A stretch of DNA of 12,573 bases, taken from assembly GCA_947624695.1 (NCBI GenBank), contig CANQLN010000021.1, positions 1-12,573 of the forward strand, written 5' to 3'. The notes under the pieces were generated by a model. The model was given only the letters and a program-made list of their open reading frames with translations. It was not told the DNA's origin and made no database searches. Position 1 is the stretch's first letter, and each line of letters opens with the position of its first letter. Shown here in pieces: positions 1-7,392 of the stretch. The translations under genes and the position numbers were made by a program. The stretch is from an uncultured Bacilli bacterium (GTDB taxonomy: Bacteria > Bacillota_I > Bacilli_A > RF39 > UBA660).

Positions 1-370
1 CTTTATAAGTTACTTTATCTCCACTATTAGTACTTGTCTTTGGAATACAATTACTTTTTTCTTCATCTAATTTATAATTTTTGATTTCTAAAGGCGCATG
101 TTCTGCAACCGCATATTTTTTAGAATCTATTATATCTTGAACATAATATAATACATTAACATCGGTATTCTTCTCTAATGGCGATGTATCTCCTCCACTA
201 GTAAAAGCTCCTATTTTAGCTTGTAGAATAGGTAATTCTTTACTGTTTCCATAAAAAGCATAAGAGTCAGCTGAAGAAATAAGCCATATTATTTCCACTA
301 ATATTAATAATAAAATCATTATTAAAGCATTTCTTCTATTAAATAAATTAATAAGCTTTTCTCTTTTCAT
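1..370 (-). CDS. Membrane-anchored surface protein, paralogue of 2955-3644 (partial, C-terminus outside window)
   Basis: The first 123 residues of a minus-strand gene are visible; it leaves the window in frame. It starts at ATG 370 behind an AAAGGA-type ribosome site. A short basic N-terminus is followed by a hydrophobic segment (about residues 15-33), then SADSYAFYGNS. From there it aligns without large gaps to the protein at 2955-3644: both share the SYA(F/Y)YGNS motif, K(I/V)G(A/N)F, NTDVN(V/I)LYY and SNCIP. The motif resembles the segment after the signal peptide in TasA/camelysin-like secreted proteins, but that is only a resemblance. The product should be exported and either cleaved after the Ala of SYA or kept as an N-terminal anchor. 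The upstream region is a diverged copy of the one before the paralogue, so the two are probably co-regulated. Function unknown. Confidence 0.85.
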   Translation of the reverse strand, partial: MKREKLINLFNRRNALIMILLLILVEIIWLISSADSYAFYGNSKELPILQAKIGAFTSGGDTSPLEKNTDVNVLYYVQDIIDSKKYAVAEHAPLEIKNYKLDEEKSNCIPKTSTNSGDKVTYK

Positions 371-540
371 ATCTTTTTATCCTTTTCTATTTTTATAATG
401 AATAATAATTAAAAAATTATACAAAATGTTTAAAATACCGAATTTATATCGCAACACAATAATGATATCAATATGATATCTATTTAAATTATAATGGTTA
501 TGTAACCAGTAGTCAAGTGGCAAATTATTTTATATTGATT
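371..540 (-). promoter_or_regulatory. Upstream control region, duplicated copy A
   Basis: This region precedes the partial surface gene and shares blocks, in the same order, with the region at 3645-3860. An 18-nt block at 386-403 is identical to 3659-3676. Positions 426-444 match 3708-3726 at 18 of 19 bases. Positions 484-494 match 3781-3791. On the minus strand TATAAT (421-416) and CATTATAAA (about 400-392) are both possible -10 elements; neither has a convincing TTGACA-like -35, so an activator may be needed. A perfect palindrome GATATCA-ATA-TGATATC lies at 464-480 and is an operator candidate. Confidence 0.5.
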
Positions 541-566
541 ATTGTTAGAAATAATATAAACATACA

Positions 567-603
567 ATAAACCCCATTCCTTTGTCCAAGAAATGGGGTT
601 TAT
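567..603 (-). terminator. Hairpin terminator of the surface-protein operon
   Basis: A perfect 12-bp inverted repeat (567-578 with 592-603, ATAAACCCCATT type) encloses a 13-nt loop that can itself form three more pairs. It lies 48 bp past the stop of the 763-aa gene. The run of T after the stem on the minus strand is weak, so it may act partly as an mRNA 3' stabiliser. It is palindromic enough to work in both directions. Confidence 0.75.
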
Positions 604-650
604 ATTAATGTCTATAAAACGTTATTACTTTATTATTTTATTTAGTATTA

Positions 651-2942
651 TTAATTAGCATCTAATATAATAAATGGATCATCTTCTGTACCAGCACCTT
701 GTAATTTAATTTCTGGAATTACATAAAATACTGGCCGAGCATAAAGAGTGTCATCAATCCCAATATAAGATAATTTACCATTCCATGGTACAAACCATGT
801 ACGACTCTCATCATTACGACTTAACTGCCCTGTACTAGTCATAGTCCATTCCTTAACTTCAGTAAAATCTGTTCTTTGCGAAGAATAATATTTATTCTTT
901 TCTAATGTTCCGTTATAAATATTTAACCAATTATTTATATCCTGCAATCCATTATTTGCATTATAATAATCACTTGCATACATTAATCCTATTTTATAAT
1001 TTACCGTCGTAAACACATCTTGTTCAGTTTTAGTACCACTTGTATAATCAGTATAACCATAAAGTCCATTGTGCCATTTTGGAGAACTTATTTTATCTTG
1101 CCATACTGTCGCTATTTTGTCTAAAAAGCTAGTGCTATTTAATTCTCTCTCTATAAAACTATTTTGCCATACAACAGCACTCTTACTGTTTCTATCATTC
1201 CATTTTATCTTATATTCTAAAGGTGTAGATTTAATAACCTTTAATTGTCCTTTACTTAATTCTAAATTCGAATTATCAGTTGAAGTTATACCTATTATTC
1301 TATACATATATTTATCTTTATTTGCCTTACAGGTATCAGGATTATCCGTTTCAAAACATATATAATTATTTAGAACTTGAGTATTAAATCCAGTATATCT
1401 ATACAAGCCATTTATGTCAACTGTATGATTTCCTCCACCAGCAAATACATCTTCTCCTGTAAATTTTAGTGCTTCTAAAGGATCCATGGCTCTTAATACT
1501 TTTTTATATATTTTCGAAGTTGTATCGTCACTATTTTTTAGATAAATTTCCAATCCGTATCCCAAATTATTATCCAAGCCATTAAATATATGTATATTTG
1601 AACTTGTGCATGTAAATTCACTTTGATTATTTAATTTATAACAATATTCAATTATTTCTCTATTGCTTTCTGCATTAATTTCAACATTTATTGATGTACC
1701 ACTATCATTTGTTATTTTTATTTCTTTTATTTCTGATTGAGATACTAATGGTATAGTGTAAGGATTTTCAAATGTTCCTTCTCCCAATAATTTTATTTTT
1801 GATGTAAGATAAAATACTGGCCGAACAGCCTTGGCATTGTTATAACCTTCATAACTACTTGAACCAACATTTCCCCCACTCCAGGCTGTATATATATTTT
1901 CATTGTTCGTAGTACTATATCCATACTTGGACATAGTCCATTCATCAGGCCATTCGCCACTTATCGATTCAGAAGATGGTATACCATATACAAGTTCTAA
2001 CCAAGGCCTTCCGTTATTTAGATTATAATAAGTACTAGAATAATCACTTACATACATTAAACCTAATTTATGAGGGCTTGATATTGTTTTAGTACCCTCT
2101 TGGGTTATATCTTTAGTTTCACCTATGTACCATTTTGGAGCTTGAGGTACTCCATTTTTATCTTGCTCCCCAATTATTTTTTGCCACTCGCTATCTATTG
2201 TGTAAAAAAAAGCATTTAAATAATTTTGAATATCACTATCTTCCCAACTAACACTACTCACATAACTAGCAGTTTGATACCACTGTAGATAAAAGTTTGA
2301 AGGATACGCTCTTATAATCTTTAGTTGCCCCGGTACTAGCCCTAATTTTTCATTTACATTTTCGTTTGTTACCCCTATTATTCTATACATATACTTTTCA
2401 GAATCGTTTTTACATTTATCGGTATCATTTGTTCCAAAACAAATGTAATTATTTGTTATTTCATCTTTATTTCCTATATATCTTGTTAATTCATCACTTT
2501 CGGATGCTTTTTTTAAATATTTTGGAGACGTTCTAGATAATAAAATATGTTCAGCAGTTTTAGTTCCAAAATAAAGAGTACAATATATTGTATTACTTGT
2601 TTCTACTTTAATTGTATTATCACTTTCATCAAATTGGATTGTGTCGTAAGAAGTTACTTCATCTAAAATATCCCCTAATTCATTTTTGCATTCAGACTTT
2701 AAAAGAACATAAAATTCACTGTCTGGCCACTCATTTCTGTTTTCAGCCTCTTTATAACTGCCATCTTCTTCTTCAATCATTATAGCAAAAGTTTTATTAT
2801 CTTTTAAACTAGCTGCTTTTTTAATATCATGATAAATATAATTGTTTTTATTTAATAAAATATTACCAAAAGAATAACTTTCATATCCCAAAATTATTAA
2901 TAATAGTACAATTAGATATCTTAACACATTTTTCCTTTTCAT
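651..2942 (-). CDS. Large exported protein with two DUF6273-like domains
   Basis: 763 aa. A signal peptide or N-terminal anchor (basic MKRKN, hydrophobic 8-20) comes first. Residues about 50-127 form a small module with two Cys (C85, C121; pattern SEC...C.LYF) that also forms the C-terminus of the protein encoded just upstream. Two copies of a ~250-residue domain follow (about 153-398 and 512-761). Both contain NNYICF, YMYRIIG, GQLK(I/V)I, PKW, K(I/L)GLMY.SDY, EWTM, ARPVFY or VRPVFY, and IKL.G.GT...P(Y/F). This layout resembles DUF6273 domains of gut Firmicutes, recalled from memory. Between them, residues about 405-485 look like one Fn3-type beta-sandwich. There is no LPXTG motif, C-terminal helix or obvious catalytic site. 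The gene starts 12 bp after the upstream stop, with an AAGGAGA site overlapping that stop, so the two are co-translated. Likely a surface or secreted adhesin-like protein; role unknown. Confidence 0.8.
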   Translation of the reverse strand: MKRKNVLRYLIVLLLIILGYESYSFGNILLNKNNYIYHDIKKAASLKDNKTFAIMIEEEDGSYKEAENRNEWPDSEFYVLLKSECKNELGDILDEVTSYDTIQFDESDNTIKVETSNTIYCTLYFGTKTAEHILLSRTSPKYLKKASESDELTRYIGNKDEITNNYICFGTNDTDKCKNDSEKYMYRIIGVTNENVNEKLGLVPGQLKIIRAYPSNFYLQWYQTASYVSSVSWEDSDIQNYLNAFFYTIDSEWQKIIGEQDKNGVPQAPKWYIGETKDITQEGTKTISSPHKLGLMYVSDYSSTYYNLNNGRPWLELVYGIPSSESISGEWPDEWTMSKYGYSTTNNENIYTAWSGGNVGSSSYEGYNNAKAVRPVFYLTSKIKLLGEGTFENPYTIPLVSQSEIKEIKITNDSGTSINVEINAESNREIIEYCYKLNNQSEFTCTSSNIHIFNGLDNNLGYGLEIYLKNSDDTTSKIYKKVLRAMDPLEALKFTGEDVFAGGGNHTVDINGLYRYTGFNTQVLNNYICFETDNPDTCKANKDKYMYRIIGITSTDNSNLELSKGQLKVIKSTPLEYKIKWNDRNSKSAVVWQNSFIERELNSTSFLDKIATVWQDKISSPKWHNGLYGYTDYTSGTKTEQDVFTTVNYKIGLMYASDYYNANNGLQDINNWLNIYNGTLEKNKYYSSQRTDFTEVKEWTMTSTGQLSRNDESRTWFVPWNGKLSYIGIDDTLYARPVFYVIPEIKLQGAGTEDDPFIILDAN

Positions 2943-2954
2943 AACTTTTCTCCT

Positions 2955-3644
2955 TTAACTTACTTTATCAAAATAAGCATAGCATTTATTAGGCTTTGCT
3001 GTTTTAATATTAAATTTACTATTTTCATAATTTAATTCTGTCTTAGCATTTACATCTTCACATTCAGAATCTATATACGTATAATCTAAAGCTTCATTTG
3101 AAGTAAATTTATATTTTTTATCATTATGTATTATAGATCCATTATCATCTTCATATAGCGTAATAACAACAACATCTCCTTCAAAATTTCCGATATAATC
3201 ATAATATATCCGGCATACAACTTGATTAGGTTTACTTTCCTTTAATTTTAAAGAAACTTTACCATTTTCATCAATGGAGTAATCACTGTAAACAACCGCT
3301 GAACTTTCTTCAGGAATACAATTACTTCTTTCTTCATTAAGAATATAATCTGGAGAATTTAATTTCGAAGAAGCAACTAAATAATTACTACTATTTTTAG
3401 AGTCTTGAAAATAATACAATATATTGACATCAGTATTAGCTGCTAAAGGAGTATTATCACCTTTATTAGCAAAATTTCCCACTTTAGTACTTAATATTCT
3501 TAATTCGTTAGAGTTTCCATAATAGGCATAAGAAGATTTGACAATGGCTGAAAATAATGCAATTATAACAATCAAAAAGATAATAATGCCAATTACTATA
3601 TACTCTTTATTTTTTACATTTTTTAGTCTTTCAATTACTTGCAT
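2955..3644 (-). CDS. Membrane-anchored surface protein with paired-cysteine modules
   Basis: 229 aa from ATG 3644. The frame could open at GTG 3656, but ATG 3644 aligns with the start of the paralogue at 370 and sits behind AGAG-type sequence. A cytoplasmic basic stretch (1-15) is followed by one hydrophobic segment (16-36), then KSSYAYYGNS. Four Cys (109, 144, 195, 221) would face outside as two pairs. Residues about 156-225 form the module SEC...C.AYF, which recurs near the N-terminus of the 763-aa partner. First gene of a two-gene operon with that partner, transcribed away from the Xre regulator at 3879. SYAYYG could be a signal-peptidase site as in TasA/SipW systems, but no SipW or TasA gene is visible. 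A structural or anchoring role at the surface is inferred; no enzymatic motif is seen. Confidence 0.8.
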   Translation of the reverse strand: MQVIERLKNVKNKEYIVIGIIIFLIVIIALFSAIVKSSYAYYGNSNELRILSTKVGNFANKGDNTPLAANTDVNILYYFQDSKNSSNYLVASSKLNSPDYILNEERSNCIPEESSAVVYSDYSIDENGKVSLKLKESKPNQVVCRIYYDYIGNFEGDVVVITLYEDDNGSIIHNDKKYKFTSNEALDYTYIDSECEDVNAKTELNYENSKFNIKTAKPNKCYAYFDKVS

Positions 3645-3878
3645 AACCACATACACTCTCTATTTTTATAATGAATTATATTTTAAAAAATATACAAATC
3701 ATTTAAAATGTTTAAAATATCGAATTAATCACATACTATAAAAAGACATCAAAAAACTGATGTATATTATCTTATGTTAATTAAATTATAACGTAGTTAT
3801 TTAATACTTCTTATAGCCTTGTAGACTATATGTGCCATTTAAAATATTTAAGATAATTAACTTGGGAGCTTAGTAATA
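3645..3878. promoter_or_regulatory. Divergent control region (copy B) between surface operon and Xre regulator
   Basis: This 234-bp gap carries the minus-strand promoter of the surface operon and the plus-strand promoter of the regulator. It matches copy A (371-540) in three ordered blocks; the main difference is about 9 extra bases between the first two. An inverted repeat ACATCA-N6-TGATGT at 3746-3763 is the analogue of the palindrome at 464-480 (shared ATCA...TGAT core). It is the best visible operator candidate for the neighbouring regulator. TTGTAG at 3819-3824 and AAATAT 17 bp downstream is a weak plus-strand promoter candidate. Confidence 0.5.
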
Positions 3879-4133
3879 ATGTCTAAATTTATTGAAGAAA
3901 AAACAAATTTAAATGATGACGAGTACTATTACATGATTGTGCGTAATAATCTTAAAAAAATTAGAAAAAGTCTAGGTTATACGCAACAAGATATTGCTGA
4001 TATGGTTGGTAGTACGAGACAGTATATCTGTGATTTAGAAAATAGCAATCGCTATAAACATATTACGATTGCTCTTTTAGGCAGGATTGCCGATGCTTTA
4101 GAAATAGATATTGCTAAATTTTTTGAAAAATAA
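3879..4133 (+). CDS. Xre-family helix-turn-helix regulator
   Basis: 84 aa, a single HTH_3/Cro-C1 domain with a short N-terminal extension. The helix-turn-helix spans about residues 34-55 (YTQQDIADMVGSTRQYICDLE), followed by LGRIADALEIDIAKFF, the usual fourth and fifth helices. Start ATG 3879 follows GGGAG at 3864-3868. There is no sensor or dimerisation domain beyond the HTH, so it probably acts as a small dimeric DNA-binding protein. It is divergent from the surface-protein operon and shares its control region, which argues for local control of that operon and possibly of the second copy at 370. Target and effector are unknown. The gene has its own terminator. Confidence 0.85.
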   Translation: MSKFIEEKTNLNDDEYYYMIVRNNLKKIRKSLGYTQQDIADMVGSTRQYICDLENSNRYKHITIALLGRIADALEIDIAKFFEK

Positions 4134-4155
4134 AACTATTAATAAAAAAAGAAAA

Positions 4156-4190
4156 AAATCCAGCATTTTTATAATTTAATGCTGAATTTT
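4156..4190. terminator. Bidirectional terminator between xre gene and trpS
   Basis: CAGCATT (4161-4167) pairs with AATGCTG (4178-4184). One mismatch and four further A-T pairs extend the stem. AATTTTGTAGTTTTTT follows on the plus strand and an A-rich run, read as T on the minus strand, lies on the other side. It sits between the convergent ends at 4133 and 4224 and can serve both. Confidence 0.75.
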
Positions 4191-4223
4191 GTAGTTTTTT
4201 CACAAATTTTAATAATAAATTAC

Positions 4224-5309
4224 TTATTTTTGAAATTTATCTTGCATTTCTTTTAAGAAATTAGGGTTTTCAAAATAATTAATACCCATATTATTTCTAA
4301 CTTCTTTTAAAGTTTCATTAGCCCTTTTTCTAGCTTTTTCTGTTCCCTCTTTTAAAACATCATAGACATAAGAAATGTTTTGCATAAGTTCTTGTTTCTT
4401 TTCTCTAATTGGCGTAATTAATTCAATTAAGATATTAGTTAAAAATTTCTTAATAGTAACATCTCCTACGCCCCCTTTTTGGTAATGAGCTTTTAAGTCA
4501 TCTAAGTTTTCATAATCAGGTAAATATTTCTTAAAATGTTCATCATGGCAGAAAACATCCAAATAAATGAAAACGGCATTATCTTCTACTTGACCCGGAT
4601 CTCCAACTCTTAAGTGATTAGGGTCTGTATACATTGACATAACTTTTCTTTTGATTTCTTCATCAGAATCATCTAAATAAATACAATTACCTAAAGACTT
4701 ACTCATTTTAGATTTGCCATCTAAGCCCGGTAATCTTTTCGCATAAGCACTATCTGGTAAAACCGGATTAGGCTCTACTAAAGTTTCGCCATAAATTCGG
4801 TTAAAAGAATGAACTACTTCTCTCGCTTGTTCTATCATTGGTAATTGGTCTTCTCCAACCGGCACAATATTGGCTTTAAAAGCCGTAATATCAGCCGTTT
4901 GACTTACGGGATAATTTAAAAAACCAGATGGAATAGATTCATCAAATCCTCTTAATTTAATTTCAGACTTAACTGTCGGATTCCGCATCAATCTTGAAAC
5001 TGTTACTAAATTCATATAATAAAAAGTAAGTTCTGTTAAAGCTTGGACTTCCGATTGAATAAAGATCGTAACCTTACTTGGATCTATCCCACAAGCAAGA
5101 TAAAACATCGCTACTTCCATTACATTATCTCTTACTTTTTGGGGATCTTCAAAATTATCAGTTAAAGCTTGCGCATCCGCAATCATTAAATACATTTCAT
5201 CATAATTAGCTTCATTTTGAAGTTTTACGCGGTTCATTAAAGAACCAGCTAAATGGCCAAGATGAAGTTTTCCGGTCGGCCTATCGCCAGTTAATATAAT
5301 ATTTTTCAT
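4224..5309 (-). CDS. trpS: Tryptophanyl-tRNA synthetase
   Basis: 361 aa class Ic aminoacyl-tRNA synthetase that charges tRNA-Trp. The N-terminus TGDRPTGKLHLGH carries the HIGH-like signature LHLGH (15-19). KMSKS is at 201-205 in GKSKMSKSLGN. Residues 132-160 (LNYPVSQTADI...VGEDQLP) form the conserved wall of the tryptophan/ATP pocket. Length fits the longer bacterial TrpRS subtype. ATG 5309 is preferred over an in-frame GTG at 5324, because AGGG (5320-5317) then sits seven bases before the ATG, and the GTG lies at the predicted transcription start. The leader is only about 13 nt, so there is no room for a T-box or trp leader. Divergent from murE. Confidence 0.97.
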   Translation of the reverse strand: MKNIILTGDRPTGKLHLGHLAGSLMNRVKLQNEANYDEMYLMIADAQALTDNFEDPQKVRDNVMEVAMFYLACGIDPSKVTIFIQSEVQALTELTFYYMNLVTVSRLMRNPTVKSEIKLRGFDESIPSGFLNYPVSQTADITAFKANIVPVGEDQLPMIEQAREVVHSFNRIYGETLVEPNPVLPDSAYAKRLPGLDGKSKMSKSLGNCIYLDDSDEEIKRKVMSMYTDPNHLRVGDPGQVEDNAVFIYLDVFCHDEHFKKYLPDYENLDDLKAHYQKGGVGDVTIKKFLTNILIELITPIREKKQELMQNISYVYDVLKEGTEKARKRANETLKEVRNNMGINYFENPNFLKEMQDKFQK

Positions 5310-5328
5310 GATATCACCCTGCACCTTG

Positions 5329-5337
5329 ATTATAACA
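5329..5337 (-). promoter_or_regulatory. Extended -10 promoter of trpS
   Basis: Read on the minus strand, TGT-TATAAT gives a perfect TGn extended -10. The expected -35 position (AGATAA) does not match consensus, which is common for extended -10 promoters. Transcription would start near 5322, right at the ribosome site. Confidence 0.6.
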
Positions 5338-5380
5338 CATATTTCCCTACTTATCTATTTTTATAATTTAATAAATGTTA

Positions 5381-5403
5381 TATAATATAATTAAATTGGA
5401 GGG
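5381..5403 (+). promoter_or_regulatory. -10 element and ribosome site of murE
   Basis: TATAAT at 5381-5386 with a poor -35 (TTTTTA at 5358-5363, 17-bp spacing), and GGAGGG at 5398-5403 five bases before ATG 5409. The promoter lies back to back with that of trpS in a 99-bp gap. Confidence 0.55.
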
Positions 5404-5408
5404 AATTT

Positions 5409-6761
5409 ATGTTAAAATATGAAACAAATTCTAAATTAGTTCAAAAAGGTCAAATTTTTGTCGCTCTTAAAGGACATACTGTTGATGGCCATGACTATAT
5501 TCCGGAAGCCATTAAAAATGGGGCTAGTAAAGTTATCGGGGAAAAAGATTTAACTTTAGATATTCCTTATGAAAAAGTGGAAAATGCGGAAGAATATTTA
5601 AAAGAACAATTAGTTAAAGAATATAGCAAAGTTATTAATAAATTAAAAATAATTGGTGTAACTGGTACGAATGGAAAAACTACTAGTTGTTATTTAACTT
5701 ATGAATTATTAAAAGAATTAAAAAAGAAGGTGGCTTACTTAGGCACCATTGGTTATTTTTACAATGATAACAAAAAAGAAGTTAGCAATACGACCCCGGA
5801 TATTTTAACTTTATATAAATTTTTAATGGAAGCCTTAGATAATAACTGCGAATATTTTGTAATGGAAGTATCTAGTCATGCTTTATCTTTAGAAAGAATT
5901 AAAGGTTTAGAGTTTACAACTTGTGCTTTTACGAATCTTACCGAGGATCATTTAGATTATCATAAAACAATGGAAGCTTATTTAAATGAAAAATTAAAAA
6001 TTTTAAATTATTTAAAGCTTGATGGCTTAATGCTTTTAAATAGTGATGATAAGAATAGCGAAAAATTTAAAACCCATAAATATTTAACTTATGGCTTAAA
6101 TGGGGATTATAAAATTGAAAATTATCATATTGCCCCTGACCACACAGATTTAGAATTTAGTTTTGAAGGAGAAACTTATCAGGTAACAACTAATTTAACT
6201 AGTAAATTTAATATTTATAATTATCTTACCAGTTTATCTTTAATTCATAGTTTAGGAATAGATATTAAAGATATAATTTCGGTAACTAGTAAAGTATACC
6301 CTCCTAAAGGAAGATGTGAAACTTATAAAGTGGGAAAAGGCTATGCCGTTATTGATTATGCTCATACTCCCGATGCCGTAGAAAAAGTTATTAATGCTTA
6401 TAACGAACTTAAAAAAGGAAGAATTATCACGATTATTGGGTGTGGTGGGGATAGAGACCCAATTAAAAGACCTATCATGGGACGGATTGCTACTCAAAAT
6501 AGTGACTATGTGATATTTACTAATGATAATCCAAGAACTGAAGATCCTGAAAAAATTATGCAAGACATTATTAAAGATAATAAAATGCCTAATTATGAAG
6601 TTATTTATGATAGAGAGAATGCTATTAAAAAGGGAGTTAGTATGTTAGAAGATGAAGACATCTTATTAGTTCTTGGTAAAGGACATGAAGATTATCAAAT
6701 AATTGGGCATACTAAATACCATTTAGATGATGCTGAAATAATTAAAAACTTAATAAATTAA
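5409..6761 (+). CDS. murE: UDP-N-acetylmuramoyl-tripeptide synthetase (MurE), meso-DAP type
   Basis: 450 aa Mur ligase that adds the third residue of the peptidoglycan stem peptide to UDP-MurNAc-L-Ala-D-Glu in the cytoplasm. Visible motifs: ATP loop GVTGTNGKTT (83-92), TPD at 129-131, EVSSHAL (153-159), NLTEDHLDYH (176-185), the carbamylated lysine site YLNEK (K195), DYAHTPDA (316-323), GCGGDRD (344-350), DNPR (373-376) and GKGHE (423-427). In characterised MurE enzymes DNPR marks meso-diaminopimelate as substrate, where lysine enzymes have DNPA-like sequence. The protein starts almost directly at the TNSKLVQKGQIFVAL segment, so it lacks about 20-30 N-terminal residues of typical 480-490-aa MurE. 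GGAGGG at 5398 supports this start, so the gene is naturally short, not truncated. Transcribed alone. Confidence 0.95.
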   Translation: MLKYETNSKLVQKGQIFVALKGHTVDGHDYIPEAIKNGASKVIGEKDLTLDIPYEKVENAEEYLKEQLVKEYSKVINKLKIIGVTGTNGKTTSCYLTYELLKELKKKVAYLGTIGYFYNDNKKEVSNTTPDILTLYKFLMEALDNNCEYFVMEVSSHALSLERIKGLEFTTCAFTNLTEDHLDYHKTMEAYLNEKLKILNYLKLDGLMLLNSDDKNSEKFKTHKYLTYGLNGDYKIENYHIAPDHTDLEFSFEGETYQVTTNLTSKFNIYNYLTSLSLIHSLGIDIKDIISVTSKVYPPKGRCETYKVGKGYAVIDYAHTPDAVEKVINAYNELKKGRIITIIGCGGDRDPIKRPIMGRIATQNSDYVIFTNDNPRTEDPEKIMQDIIKDNKMPNYEVIYDRENAIKKGVSMLEDEDILLVLGKGHEDYQIIGHTKYHLDDAEIIKNLIN

Positions 6762-6768
6762 AATTAAT

Positions 6769-6805
6769 AAAAGCACTTAGGAAAAGTTCTAAATGCTTTT
6801 TATTT
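6769..6805. terminator. Bidirectional terminator between murE and plsC-like gene
   Basis: AAAAGCACTTAG (6769-6780) pairs with CTAAATGCTTTT (6789-6800) with one C-A mismatch and an 8-nt loop. A T run follows on the plus strand. It starts 7 bp after the murE stop and reaches the stop of the opposing gene. Confidence 0.85.
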
Positions 6806-7392
6806 TAATTATTTTTAATAATTAATTCTTTAATAACATCTTCTAAATATTTGACTTTATCACCTTTAATTTGGGTAATATTTATTTTCTCTCCCCAGAT
6901 TATTTTAGGATGACTTCTAAAACTAAACTTACCAATAATAACAAAAGGGATTATAGGGGAAGAACTTTTTTCAGCAAAAGAAATAACCCCTGGTTTAAAA
7001 GGCAATAAAATATCATCTTTATGAAAAGTACCTTCCGGAAACATACCAATAACTTTATCATCATGCAAAATATTTAACACTTCTTTTTTAGCCTCCGGAT
7101 TAGAATTTTGTCTATCTATTTTTATCAAATGCATTTTTTTAAATACCCATCCAAAAGGACTTTCAAACAATTCTTTTTTGCCTAAAATATGAATAGGTCT
7201 TTTACAAGATTTGAATAATAAATAAGAATCAAAATTACTAGTATGATTACCCGCCAGAATACATTTGCCTTCTAAAGGAATATTTTCTTTATTAAGACAT
7301 TTTCCCCCAAAAAAGATATTACCTAAAAAAACAATAAGATGCGATATAACATGATAAAAAAGATAATTATTATTTGATTTGGACTTTTTCAT
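6805..7392 (-). CDS. plsC: 1-acyl-sn-glycerol-3-phosphate acyltransferase (PlsC-type)
   Basis: 195 aa. The family transfers an acyl chain to lysophosphatidic acid (or another lysolipid) at the inner face of the membrane to make phosphatidic acid. Block I is NHTSNFD (HX4D: H50, D55), the catalytic His/Asp pair. Block III is FPEGTF (118-123), which binds the glycerol phosphate. Block IV is IIPFVI. A hydrophobic N-terminal segment (about 11-29) anchors the protein. Length is at the short end of the family. Start ATG 7392 follows GAGG nine bases upstream and overlaps the preceding gene by 23 bp, so the two are translationally coupled. The symbol is by domain; the substrate is not proven, and a paralogous lysolipid acyltransferase is possible. 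Confidence 0.85.
   Translation of the reverse strand: MKKSKSNNNYLFYHVISHLIVFLGNIFFGGKCLNKENIPLEGKCILAGNHTSNFDSYLLFKSCKRPIHILGKKELFESPFGWVFKKMHLIKIDRQNSNPEAKKEVLNILHDDKVIGMFPEGTFHKDDILLPFKPGVISFAEKSSSPIIPFVIIGKFSFRSHPKIIWGEKINITQIKGDKVKYLEDVIKELIIKNN

Noticed and set aside
1069..1365. Plus-strand open frame of 98 codons
   Set aside because: It lies wholly inside the 763-aa gene on the other strand, is low-complexity hydrophobic sequence and has no ribosome site.
3538..3741. Plus-strand open frame of 67 codons
   Set aside because: It is antisense to the membrane segment and promoter region of the surface gene; hydrophobicity comes from the complement of AT-rich coding DNA.
5310..5324. GTG start for trpS at 5324
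   Set aside because: It sits at the predicted transcription start, and the AGGG ribosome site lies inside the five extra codons, positioned for ATG 5309.
5310..5408. T-box or tryptophan riboswitch upstream of trpS
   Set aside because: The whole gap to murE is 99 bp and the -10 lies about 20 bp before the start codon; there is no room for a leader.
6252..6563. Minus-strand open frame inside murE
   Set aside because: Antisense to conserved MurE motifs, no ribosome site, no plausible protein features.
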